Source: Phycisphaerales bacterium
GTDB lineage: Bacteria; Planctomycetota; Phycisphaerae; Phycisphaerales; UBA1924
NCBI GenBank assembly: GCA_029260375.1
Contig: JAJDDI010000027.1
Coordinates: forward strand, 1 to 64,000
DNA: 64,000 nucleotides
Direction of reading: 5' to 3'
Shown here: piece after piece, positions 16,837 through 24,349 of the stretch
Layout of the letters: the number at the start of each line of letters is the position of its first letter
How positions within the stretch are numbered: the first letter of the stretch is position 1
Notes under the pieces: model-generated
Database searches by the model: none
What the model was told of the DNA's origin: nothing
Seen by the model: only the letters and a program-made list of their open reading frames with translations
Translations under genes and position numbers: made by a program

Positions 16837-17972
16837 ACAGCACGGCCCCACTCCCCGCCGCCCGCGTCTCCCGCGAGACGGGTGTCGCGATCCTGCGAGA
16901 CCTTGTCGCCACGAAGAGCCTGACCGGGCAGGAGCAGGACGCCGTCGCGGTCTTCGTCGAGCACGCCGCGGCGATCGGGTTCGACGCGCACACCGACGAG
17001 GTGGGCAACGGCATCGCCTCGCGCCAGGGTGAGGGACCGGTCACGCTCGACATCGCGCTCGTCGGGCACATCGACACCGTCCCGGGCGACATCCCGGTGC
17101 GCATCGAGGACAACATCCTGCACGGGCGGGGCAGCGTGGACGCCAAGGGCCCCCTCGCGGCGTTCCTGCTCGGCGCGGCCGAGGCGGACCTGCCCCCGGG
17201 CGTTCGGGTGCGCGTCGCCGCGGCGCTGGGCGAGGAAGAAGACTCACCCGGCGCCCAGCACCTGCGCGACACCTGGCGCCCGGACGCGTGCTTCATCGGC
17301 GAGCCCAGCGGGTGGGACGGCGTCACCCTGGGCTACAAGGGTCGCCTGGTCGTCGAGGTCGAGGTCACCACGCCATCGGGGCACAGCGCCGGCGAGGACC
17401 GCAGCGCCCCCGACATCGCCCTGGCCTGGTGGCGCGACGCGATGGTCCTGCTCGACCGATTGAACGCGGAGCGGGAGACCACGTTTGATACCTTCGACTC
17501 CATCCACGCCACCATCACGGGCATGGGCAGCGAGTCCGACGGGCTGACGGACACGGCGCGGATGACATGCAGCTTCCGCGTGCCCGAGTGGATCACCCCG
17601 GAGGGCCTCGGGCCGGAGCTGCGGGCGCTCGTCAGGGAAGACGACCGCGTCACGCTCGCGCTGGGGGGCTTCGAGCCGGCGCACCGCTCGGACCGGAACG
17701 ACGCGTGCGTGCGCGCCCTGACCGCGGCGGTGCGTTCGCAGGGCGTCCGCCCCCACCCAAAGCTCAAGACCGGGACGTGCGACATGAACGTCGTGGCGCG
17801 GACGTGGCAGTGCCCCATCGCCGCGTACGGCCCCGGCGACAGCGGGCTGGACCACTCGCCCATCGAGCAACTGGACCTGGACGAGTACGCCCGGTCGATC
17901 CGGGTGGTGCGCGAGGCGATCGAGCGCCTCGCGCAGGAGATGGTCGTGGCCCGGGATTCCGCGCCATCGTAA
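16833..17972 (+). CDS. lysK: LysW-lysine hydrolase (LysK, M20 family)
   Basis: Releases lysine (or ornithine) from LysW in the last step. M20 metal ligands: VGHIDTVPG (His, Asp), GSVDAKGPLAA (Asp), GEEEDSPG (Glu pair), IGEPSGWDG (Glu), and the C-terminal GPGDSGLDHSPIEQ (His). The lid domain carries KGRLVVEVEVTTPSGHSA. 379 residues, somewhat longer than Thermus LysK because of about ten leading residues before RVSRETG. GTG start overlapping lysZ. The aminotransferase (lysJ) and the upstream aminoadipate genes (homocitrate synthase, homoaconitase, dehydrogenase) are not in the window. Confidence 0.88.
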   Translation: MNSTAPLPAARVSRETGVAILRDLVATKSLTGQEQDAVAVFVEHAAAIGFDAHTDEVGNGIASRQGEGPVTLDIALVGHIDTVPGDIPVRIEDNILHGRGSVDAKGPLAAFLLGAAEADLPPGVRVRVAAALGEEEDSPGAQHLRDTWRPDACFIGEPSGWDGVTLGYKGRLVVEVEVTTPSGHSAGEDRSAPDIALAWWRDAMVLLDRLNAERETTFDTFDSIHATITGMGSESDGLTDTARMTCSFRVPEWITPEGLGPELRALVREDDRVTLALGGFEPAHRSDRNDACVRALTAAVRSQGVRPHPKLKTGTCDMNVVARTWQCPIAAYGPGDSGLDHSPIEQLDLDEYARSIRVVREAIERLAQEMVVARDSAPS

Positions 17973-17981
17973 ACTCGGGCG

Positions 17982-18800
17982 ATGCCCGAGCCTCAGGCCA
18001 GCCCCGCCCAGCCGCCCGCCCCGGGCACGCCCGCCAGCGAGGCGATCACGCGCCTGGTCGATCTGTACGGGGCGATGATCTATGCGCTGGCCAGCCGCAT
18101 CTGCGCCGGACCCGACGAGGGCGAGGACCTTGTGCAGGAAGTCTTCCTCCGCGCGTTCAAGGGCTGGGACTCGTTCGAGGGACGCTCGAGCGCCAAGACC
18201 TGGCTGTACACGATCGCCGCACACGCGTGCCAGCGCATGCACCGCACGCGGTCGGGTGAGCCGGCTCGGATCGGCTCGCTGCATGAACTGCTCCCGTTTG
18301 GCGACCCGCTCATCGCCGCCATCCCGGGCGGCGTAGAGACACCCGAGCAGATCGAGATCCGGCGCGAGGCGCGCCGCCGGGTCGAGGACGAGATCGCTTC
18401 GCTCCCCGACGAGTACCGCGTGCCGCTGATCCTCAAGGAGATCGTGGGATTCAGCGTCCCCGAGGTGGCGCAGGTGCTCGGGATTCCAGAGGGCACCGCC
18501 CGCAGCAGGGTGCACCGGGCCCGCCTCAGGCTGCGAGCCGCGGTCGACCGTGCCCTGCCCCGCAACCCGGAGGCGCCCCCCCCACCGGCTTACCCGGAGC
18601 AGACCTGTCTCGACCTGCTCGACGCGAAGCAAAACGCCCTGGACCGGGGGGTCGCCTTCGACACCCGCGTGATCTGCCAGCGGTGCCGGTCGGTCTTCGC
18701 GTCGCTGGATCTGACGCAGGATGTCTGCCGGGGCCTGGCGAGTGACGAACTCCCCGAGGGACTCAGGGAACGCCTGATCGCGGCGGTTTCGGGGTCCTGA
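17982..18800 (+). CDS. ECF sigma factor with a C-terminal cysteine-containing domain
   Basis: RNA polymerase sigma factor of the ECF group. Region 2 covers DLYGAMIYALASRICAG...DLVQEVFLRAFKGWDSFEG and TWLYTIAAHACQRM; region 4 covers IASLPDEYRVPLILKEIVG and EVAQVLGIPEGTARSRVHRAR. After residue 200 an extra domain of about 70 residues has CLDLLDAKQNALDRG, VICQRCRSVF and a final Cys, reminiscent of zinc anti-sigma or CorE-type cysteine domains fused in cis. No anti-sigma gene follows. TAAACT (17970-17975) is 6 nt before ATG and there is no Shine-Dalgarno sequence, so it may be leaderless. The next genes handle sulfane sulfur. Confidence 0.85.
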   Translation: MPEPQASPAQPPAPGTPASEAITRLVDLYGAMIYALASRICAGPDEGEDLVQEVFLRAFKGWDSFEGRSSAKTWLYTIAAHACQRMHRTRSGEPARIGSLHELLPFGDPLIAAIPGGVETPEQIEIRREARRRVEDEIASLPDEYRVPLILKEIVGFSVPEVAQVLGIPEGTARSRVHRARLRLRAAVDRALPRNPEAPPPPAYPEQTCLDLLDAKQNALDRGVAFDTRVICQRCRSVFASLDLTQDVCRGLASDELPEGLRERLIAAVSGS

Positions 18801-18887
18801 ACGAGATTCTTTCGTTCCCGCGGGAGTGATCGGCCTCGGGCGTGTCTCTCTTAGAGAGGCGGGCGGGTTCCGCCCGGGAGGTGGCCC

Positions 18888-20324
18888 ATGTTCCTGCGAA
18901 TGATCTACGACGAGAAGCTCGCTCAGGCGGCGTACCTCATCGGGTGCCAGCGCTCGGGTGAAGCCATCGTGATCGATCCGGAGCGGGATGTCGATCGCTA
19001 CCTGGAGTTGGCCAAGGCGAACGGGCTGCGGATCGTCGCGGCCGCGGAGACGCACATCCACGCGGACTTTCTCTCGGGCGCTCGCGAACTCGCCGAACGG
19101 GTCGGGGCCAGGGTGTACGTCTCGGACGAGGGCGGCGAGGACTGGTCCGCCCAGTGGCTCGACGCGCGGACCGGGGGCGGGTCCTACGACCACCGCCTGC
19201 TCAAGAACGGCGACGTGTTCAGCATCGGCGCGATCGAGTTCCGCGTGATCCACACGCCCGGGCACACGCCCGAGCACATCGTCTATCTCGTCACGGACCG
19301 GGGCGCGGGGGCGACCGAGCCCATCGGGCTGGCGACGGGTGATTTCGTCTTCGTGGGCGACGTGGGACGCCCGGACCTGCTCGAATCCGCCGCGGGGCAT
19401 GTCGGGGCGATGGAGCCCTCGGCCCGGCGGCTCTTCAGGACACTCCGCACGATCGACGACCTGCCCGACTTCGTGCAGGTCTGGCCCGGGCACGGCGCCG
19501 GCAGCGCCTGCGGCAAGGCTCTGGGCGCGGTCCCGATGAGCACCCTGGGCTACGAGCGTCGGTTCAACCCGGCGCTGCTCGCGGCAACCGACGAGGACAC
19601 CTTTGTGGAGTTCATCCTCTCTGGACAGCCCGAACCACCAATCTACTTCGCGAACATGAAGCGCGACAACATGATGGGGCCGCGCGTGCTCGGGGATCTG
19701 CCACGCCCCGAGCGCCTGAGCCCGGACCGCCTCGTCGCGCTCGACGCAAAGACGACCACGATCATCGACACGCGCCCGTGGGTCGCGTTCCGGGACGGGC
19801 ACGTGCCCGGCTCGCTCTCGATCCCGCTCGACCGCTCGTTCCCGACCAACGCCGGCTCGGTCGTCCGCGAGGATGAGTCGATTGTCCTGATCGTCGAGCC
19901 CGATCGCCTGGACGAGGCGGTACGCGACCTTGTCCGGATCGGGCTCGACAACATCCCCTCGTGGTTCGACGCCAGCGGGCTCGACGCGTTCGAACGCTCC
20001 GGCGGGTCCCTCGCCCAGGCGCCCGAGGTCAGCCCCGAGGAGGGCGAGCAGATGCTCGCCGACCGGCACACGCGGGCGCTGGATGTCCGGCGGGCGCCCG
20101 AGTTCGCGGCAGGGCGCCTCCCGGGTGCGATCAACATCGCGCACACACGCCTCGCGGTCCGCCTGGACGAACTCACCGCGGCGCACCGCTTTCTCGTGTA
20201 TTGCCGCGGCGGGGCGCGTTCGGGCGTCGCGTCGTCCTTCCTTCAACGCCAGGGGTATGAGGCGATCAACATGCGCGGAGGCATCCTGGCCTGGGAGCAG
20301 ACCCACGCGCGTTCGGAGCGCTGA
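18888..20324 (+). CDS. MBL-fold hydrolase with two rhodanese domains
   Basis: An N-terminal metallo-beta-lactamase domain (about 1-250) like persulfide dioxygenases, then two rhodanese domains (about 265-360 and 375-475). The metal motif is AETHIHADFLSG, with IHTPGHTPEH, GDFVFVGDVGRPDL and VWPGHGAGSACG completing the site. The first rhodanese lacks the active cysteine and looks structural; the second has the loop YCRGGARSG with a catalytic Cys. The likely role is oxidation or transfer of sulfane sulfur from glutathione or coenzyme persulfides. GGGAGGTGG precedes the ATG at a normal distance; a GC-rich hairpin overlaps this site. Confidence 0.85.
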   Translation: MFLRMIYDEKLAQAAYLIGCQRSGEAIVIDPERDVDRYLELAKANGLRIVAAAETHIHADFLSGARELAERVGARVYVSDEGGEDWSAQWLDARTGGGSYDHRLLKNGDVFSIGAIEFRVIHTPGHTPEHIVYLVTDRGAGATEPIGLATGDFVFVGDVGRPDLLESAAGHVGAMEPSARRLFRTLRTIDDLPDFVQVWPGHGAGSACGKALGAVPMSTLGYERRFNPALLAATDEDTFVEFILSGQPEPPIYFANMKRDNMMGPRVLGDLPRPERLSPDRLVALDAKTTTIIDTRPWVAFRDGHVPGSLSIPLDRSFPTNAGSVVREDESIVLIVEPDRLDEAVRDLVRIGLDNIPSWFDASGLDAFERSGGSLAQAPEVSPEEGEQMLADRHTRALDVRRAPEFAAGRLPGAINIAHTRLAVRLDELTAAHRFLVYCRGGARSGVASSFLQRQGYEAINMRGGILAWEQTHARSER

Positions 20325-20342
20325 GTTTCAGCGAAACACACC

Positions 20343-20909
20343 ATGAGCGAAACCACCATTCGACCGATCGACGTGTCCCCCGAGATGCTCGAATCCTGGC
20401 TGGCCTCGGGCGAGGCCGTGCTTGTCGATGTCCGAGAGGACTTCGAGCACGCGGGCGAGCGGATCGACGGCGCCCACCACGTCGCGCTGAGCAGGCTCGA
20501 CCCGGAGCAGCTGCGCCGTACACACGGCGCCAAGCGCGTCGTCTTCCACTGCCGCTCGGGGAAACGATCCGCCCAGGCGGCGGGGCGGTACGCCCGCGAG
20601 GGCGAGGACGCCTTCCACCTGCAGGGCGGGATCGAGGGATGGAAGTCCAGCGGGAGGGCGACGGAGCGGAGCGCCTCGGCGCCGCGGATCGACGTGATGC
20701 GACAGGTGCAGATCACCGCCGGCTCGCTCGTGCTGCTGGGCGTCGTCCTGGGCATGCTGATCTCGCCCTGGCTGCTGGGGCTGAGCGCGTTCGTCGGCGC
20801 CGGGCTGGTCTTTGCCGGCGCGTCGGGCTGGTGCGGCATGGCGATGCTGCTGGCCCGGGCGCCGTGGAACCGGGGCGCCGGCGCCTCGTGCGCTCTCGCT
20901 CGTTCGTAG
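20343..20909 (+). CDS. Rhodanese with C-terminal DUF2892 membrane anchor (YgaP-like)
   Basis: Residues 10-105 form a rhodanese domain with the active loop FHCRSGKRSAQAAG, followed by two transmembrane helices in a DUF2892 domain (QITAGSLVLLGVVLGMLI and LGLSAFVGAGLVFAGA). E. coli YgaP has the same layout and is a membrane-bound sulfurtransferase. The gene is 18 nt behind the MBL-rhodanese gene with no good ribosome site of its own, so it probably depends on coupling. Together they look like a sulfide/persulfide handling pair. Confidence 0.85.
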   Translation: MSETTIRPIDVSPEMLESWLASGEAVLVDVREDFEHAGERIDGAHHVALSRLDPEQLRRTHGAKRVVFHCRSGKRSAQAAGRYAREGEDAFHLQGGIEGWKSSGRATERSASAPRIDVMRQVQITAGSLVLLGVVLGMLISPWLLGLSAFVGAGLVFAGASGWCGMAMLLARAPWNRGAGASCALARS

Positions 20910-20958
20910 CGCCTTCACCGACCACACGCATCCGAACGATGCGAGACAGGAGATCCTG

Positions 20959-21324
20959 ATGACAGGCGACGCCAAGACTCACTACGCCACGTGGCCCGAC
21001 CGGATCGACGCGATGAAGAGCGAAACGCCCGACATCACACGCGGGTTCGGGGGCATGTTCCAGAAGCTCATGGGCGATGGCGCCCTGTCCGCGCGAGCGA
21101 AGGAGCTGATCGCATTGGCGATCGGCATGAGCGTCCGGTGCGAGGCGTGCATCTATTCGCACGCGGAGAAGGCCGTCAAGGCGGGCGCCACGCGGGAGCA
21201 GCTTCTCGATATGGCGGGCGTGGTCGTGACGATGCAGGGCGGGCCCGGCTACGTGTACGTGCCCAAGCTGATCGAGGCGATCGACGCGCTCGGGCTTGAG
21301 AGAACCTCGGGCGCGGGCGACTGA
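20959..21324 (+). CDS. Carboxymuconolactone decarboxylase/AhpD-like protein
   Basis: A 121-residue all-helical protein with the AhpD-type redox motif RCEACIYSHAEKAVKAG (Cys-x-x-Cys-x-x-x-His), which suggests a thiol peroxidase or disulfide reductase activity, not a decarboxylase. AGGAGA lies 6 nt before the ATG. It follows two sulfurtransferase genes by 49 nt and is probably cotranscribed, fitting a role in thiol or peroxide stress. The substrate is not evident. Confidence 0.82.
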   Translation: MTGDAKTHYATWPDRIDAMKSETPDITRGFGGMFQKLMGDGALSARAKELIALAIGMSVRCEACIYSHAEKAVKAGATREQLLDMAGVVVTMQGGPGYVYVPKLIEAIDALGLERTSGAGD

Positions 21325-21510
21325 GGCCTCGCACAATAATCCGCAGCATCGGGGGTTCGGAACACGGGGTGATCGCCGGGTCATGGCCCGAGTGCAACTG
21401 GGTCGGCGTACCGGAGTGATCGACATCGCCCCATCACGCTGGGGAATCGCGCGACACCGCTCATCGCGCGATCGCTGATCGCGTTGGGAACGTAAACCCC
21501 AAAACGACAC

Positions 21511-21532
21511 AACCCCTGCTAATGCAGGGGTT
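21511..21532 (-). terminator. Hairpin downstream of tRNA-Asp
   Basis: AACCCCTGC (21511-21519) and GCAGGGGTT (21524-21532) form a perfect 9-bp stem with a 4-nt loop. On the minus strand it follows the tRNA by 8 nt and is followed by GTGTCGTTTT, a broken T-run. It could also end the rhodanese/AhpD transcript on the plus strand, though no T-run follows there. Confidence 0.6.
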
Positions 21533-21540
21533 GGATCAAG

Positions 21541-21614
<74 letters not shown>

Positions 21615-21651
21615 GAGATGTGAATCGCCGTCCCGTGGGTCGGCGTCGTGA

Positions 21652-21679
21652 AATGTAGCCCTCGCGAGGTCGGTGTCAA
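21652..21679 (-). promoter_or_regulatory. tRNA-Asp promoter
   Basis: On the minus strand TTGACA (21679-21674), a 16-bp spacer and TACATT (21657-21652). The predicted start, near 21645, is about 30 nt before the tRNA 5' end. One of the closest matches to the sigma-70 consensus in the window. Confidence 0.8.
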
Positions 21680-21731
21680 GCGGGGCGGGAAAGGCGGCTG
21701 CCAATCCCCAAGGCGAGTGCTCCGAGAACAC

Positions 21732-21935
21732 TCAGCCCGGGAGCTTGATCGCCCCATCCTTGGCCTGCAACTCGAAGGGGTTGCCGCTGGGCGAGACCTT
21801 CGACCCCGCGATCCAGAGCATGGCGACCGCTGCGATCATCGAGACGATCCCGACGAACATCAAGGCCGTGTAGACATCCGGCGCGGATCCCCGCGACTGG
21901 CGTCCCCCCGGCATCTGCATCCCAAACTGGCTCAT
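21732..21935 (-). CDS. Small single-pass membrane protein (67 aa)
   Basis: Not recognised. Residues 22-44 (YTALMFVGIVSMIAAVAMLW) form one transmembrane helix, preceded by a Gly/Gln/Met-rich stretch and followed by a short polar tail ending in LPG. AAGGGG upstream of the ATG is a plausible ribosome site. It is 84 nt downstream of the coiled-coil protein gene on the same strand, and both look like envelope proteins. No enzymatic motif is visible. Confidence 0.6.
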   Translation of the reverse strand: MSQFGMQMPGGRQSRGSAPDVYTALMFVGIVSMIAAVAMLWIAGSKVSPSGNPFELQAKDGAIKLPG

Positions 21936-22019
21936 CGTGCTTCGCCCCTTGCCCGACCTGTCCGCCCGGCGCCCTCAAAGTGACACGCTCGATACCCGAT
22001 CACCGCTCCGCCCGGACGC

Positions 22020-22883
22020 TCAGTCCAGCCGTGAGCGAACCTCATCGCCCTGGCGGATCTGGATCCCGCCCCCGGCGGTGTTCAGCAGCCGCCCCACCGA
22101 CCAGTTCACGTCCGAATCGACCACCACCATCTCGCCCAGGTACTGGCCCGAGCGGACGAGGTAGAGCTTGCTGTTGTTCTGCACCCGGTCGCGCTGCCCG
22201 AGATTGACCTCGATGAGGGTCTCGCCGCTGCTCGAGCTGGTCGAGCCGTTGACGCGCCCGCGGATCATCGGACCGCTGATCTCGGTCGGACGGCTCGACG
22301 AGCCGCTGCTGGCGACGCTGCCGCCGGTGCGGATCGTGTTGAGCTCGCGCTGAGCCGTGGCGAGCTGCTCACGCAGGGCCCTCTGGGTCTGCTCGTAGAC
22401 GAGGATGCGGCTCTCCTGGTCGGCCAGCTTGTCGCCGATGTCGATCTTCTCGTCCTGCCAGCGGAGCTCGGCGATCCGAAGGCCCTGGAGCTCGTCGCGG
22501 TAGCTGTCGATGATCTTGGCCTGCGTCTCGGCCGTCACGCCCAGCTGCGCGATACGCCCCTGGATCAGCTCCGACTCGTTCTTGGCCTGACGGACATCGA
22601 CCGTCAGCTCCGCGTTGCGCCCCTGGAGCTCGCGCAGCGTCTTGTCCCGCTCGGCGATCTGCTGACGCAGGCCCTCGATCTCGGTGGTCTTATTCTCAAG
22701 AGCACGCTGGTAGATCGACTCGACAGCCGACTCGGCGGCTTCTGCCGCGGTCTTGGCCGCGACCGCGTTCTCATAGTCCCGGGTGATCCGGTCGGCGTTG
22801 GCCGTGTACGTGATGGCCAGCGCCGCCATGAGCACGCTGAGAATCGCCGCGAACAGCACGAACACCTTGGTGAGGATGTGCAC
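22020..22883 (-). CDS. Membrane-anchored coiled-coil protein
   Basis: Not assigned to a named family. Residues 5-27 form an N-terminal membrane anchor (VFVLFAAILSVLMAALAITY), residues 35-185 a long coiled coil rich in Glu, Gln, Arg and Ala heptads, then a Ser/Gly-rich linker, and a C-terminal beta-rich domain (about 205-287) with LIEVNLGQRDRVQNNSKLYLVR and GEMVVVDSDVNWSVGR, which looks like the RNA/peptide-binding type of fold seen at the end of some planctomycete envelope proteins. GTG start with AAGGAG 7 nt upstream. The topology suggests a periplasmic structural or scaffold protein. Confidence 0.7.
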   Translation of the reverse strand: MHILTKVFVLFAAILSVLMAALAITYTANADRITRDYENAVAAKTAAEAAESAVESIYQRALENKTTEIEGLRQQIAERDKTLRELQGRNAELTVDVRQAKNESELIQGRIAQLGVTAETQAKIIDSYRDELQGLRIAELRWQDEKIDIGDKLADQESRILVYEQTQRALREQLATAQRELNTIRTGGSVASSGSSSRPTEISGPMIRGRVNGSTSSSSGETLIEVNLGQRDRVQNNSKLYLVRSGQYLGEMVVVDSDVNWSVGRLLNTAGGGIQIRQGDEVRSRLD

Positions 22884-23195
22884 CGTGATCTCCTTGATCG
22901 GTCCGAGTCAGAGTCTTGCAACGCGCCCGCGATCGCTCCGCGATGGCTGCTTCGGTTCTTTCCAGTTTGCCCGTCCGCCGGGGTCCGCGCCCCGAACAAA
23001 CGCCCGTGACGCCCAAAGCCGGCCACCGAGCCCTCTGCGGGGGTCGATGATAGCGTACACAGCCCTCCCCGTCGCGGGGTCTCCTCCCAGGAAGACACCC
23101 CGGATCGTGGGGCCGGTCGCCCGGAGCCTGACCATACGCCCTGGCGGGCGATCAGATCGCTCAATCTTGCAACACAATCACGCCCGGGGCAAGCC
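22884..23195. other. 312-nt intergenic region
   Basis: Non-coding as far as I can see. It carries the ribosome site of the coiled-coil gene at its left end. TCTTGCAAC occurs twice (near 22913 and 23165). On the minus strand TACGCTATCAT (around 23050) could hold a -10 element. An 89-codon minus-strand frame has no start signal and no recognisable protein. Confidence 0.35.
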
Positions 23196-24269
23196 CTAGC
23201 CGTCCGACCCGGGGACGAACGCGTGACGCTCGGCGGTCTGGGTCGTCAGGTCCAGGACCCCGCCCGCCGCCGCGATCTGCACCAGACGCGACGGATCCTG
23301 CATCAGACGACTCAGGGGCTTGAGATTCTCGGAACGCCCCACCCGCCCGTAGACCGTCGCGGCCTGGGCTCGAATCGCGTCGAGCTCGTGCGTTGCGTAC
23401 TCGTCGGCGATGAACGTCCCCTCGGCGTTGCCCATCTTCGCGAGCGCGTCGGCCACCGCCAGACGCACCTCCGCGGGCATCTTCTGCTGCCCCTGGCCCT
23501 CGTACGCGGAGAGGTAGATCAGCTGGTCGATCGACCCGCGATCGCGGACTTCACCGATGATCTGCACCGCCAAGGCCGTGGCCTCGAGCTGCTCGGGACG
23601 CGAGGGGTACATCGCGGCGCGGATCGTCTGCAGCTCACGATCGTCGCCGAGCTTGATCAGCGCCTCGGAGATCTGGAGTTCCAGCAGCCTTCGCTCGCCC
23701 GTGGTCGCGCGAACCGCCGGCGAGATCGCCGCATGGCGCAGCAGCGAGATCGCGCTCTTGTCGCCCAGCTCGCCCAGGATGAACGCCGCGTGGGCCCGCA
23801 CCCGCGCGTCGGGGTGCGAGGACACCATCGTCGCCAGGGGGGTGGGGTTCTCGTCGTGCCCGCAGCGCCGGAGGGCGTAGATCGCCGCAGCTCGCGCGTA
23901 GGCCGAGCTGTCGGTGAGCAGCGCCCGGGCCGCGGGCGCCGCGTCGCGCAGCTGCGCCCGCCCGATCACCATCGCGGAAACGGTGCGCACGCCAACGTTG
24001 GGGTCCGTCAGCCCGCGCAGGGCGACCACGCCGATGCGACCGGAGGCGCCCTCGAGGGCCTCGATCGCGTTGGCCCGCACCTGCGCGTTGGGGTCCTGGG
24101 TCGCCTCGAGGAGCATCTGAACCGCCTGCTCACGCGCGACCGAGGCGCTGACGAGCTCGTCGCCGCCGGCGTTTGCGGCCTGGGGCTGGGCGACCGCCTG
24201 GAGCCCGGCGCCCATCGCCACAACCACTCCGCCGATCATCAGCCGCCGCATCATCGTCCGCTCTGCCAT
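23196..24269 (-). CDS. Secreted HEAT-repeat protein
   Basis: 357 residues with an N-terminal signal peptide (basic MMRR, then LMIGGVVVAMGAGLQAVAQ, likely cleaved near AVAQ-PQA). The rest is a run of about eight HEAT-type helical repeats; examples are NAQVRANAIEALEGASG, NVGVRTVSAMVIGRA and DARVRAHAAFILGELGD. Such solenoids bind proteins. No catalytic motif is visible. GGGAGAG precedes the ATG. The gene lies 80 nt downstream of lnt on the same strand and may be cotranscribed with it. Confidence 0.75.
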   Translation of the reverse strand: MAERTMMRRLMIGGVVVAMGAGLQAVAQPQAANAGGDELVSASVAREQAVQMLLEATQDPNAQVRANAIEALEGASGRIGVVALRGLTDPNVGVRTVSAMVIGRAQLRDAAPAARALLTDSSAYARAAAIYALRRCGHDENPTPLATMVSSHPDARVRAHAAFILGELGDKSAISLLRHAAISPAVRATTGERRLLELQISEALIKLGDDRELQTIRAAMYPSRPEQLEATALAVQIIGEVRDRGSIDQLIYLSAYEGQGQQKMPAEVRLAVADALAKMGNAEGTFIADEYATHELDAIRAQAATVYGRVGRSENLKPLSRLMQDPSRLVQIAAAGGVLDLTTQTAERHAFVPGSDG

Positions 24270-24349
24270 CGTCAGCTCTCCCGCCAGCCCGGGCCGCTCT
24301 GGCCCTGCCGTGCGCCACTGGTTCGACCGCGCGGGTGCGCGGGTTCGTA

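Noticed and set aside
17244-20306. A 1020-codon open frame on the minus strand
   Set aside because: It runs antisense through lysK, the sigma gene and the MBL-rhodanese gene, which have clear motifs. High GC removes stop codons from antisense frames; the translation is low-complexity Arg/Gly/Val/Asp without any domain.
21420-21480. Two TCGCGCGA palindromes near 21448 and 21464 as a regulator site
   Set aside because: Short CG-rich palindromes are expected often at this GC content and no promoter is associated.
22908-23177. An 89-codon minus-strand ORF in the 312-nt gap
   Set aside because: No ribosome site, no recognisable protein and no clear codon pattern; treated as non-coding, though not excluded.
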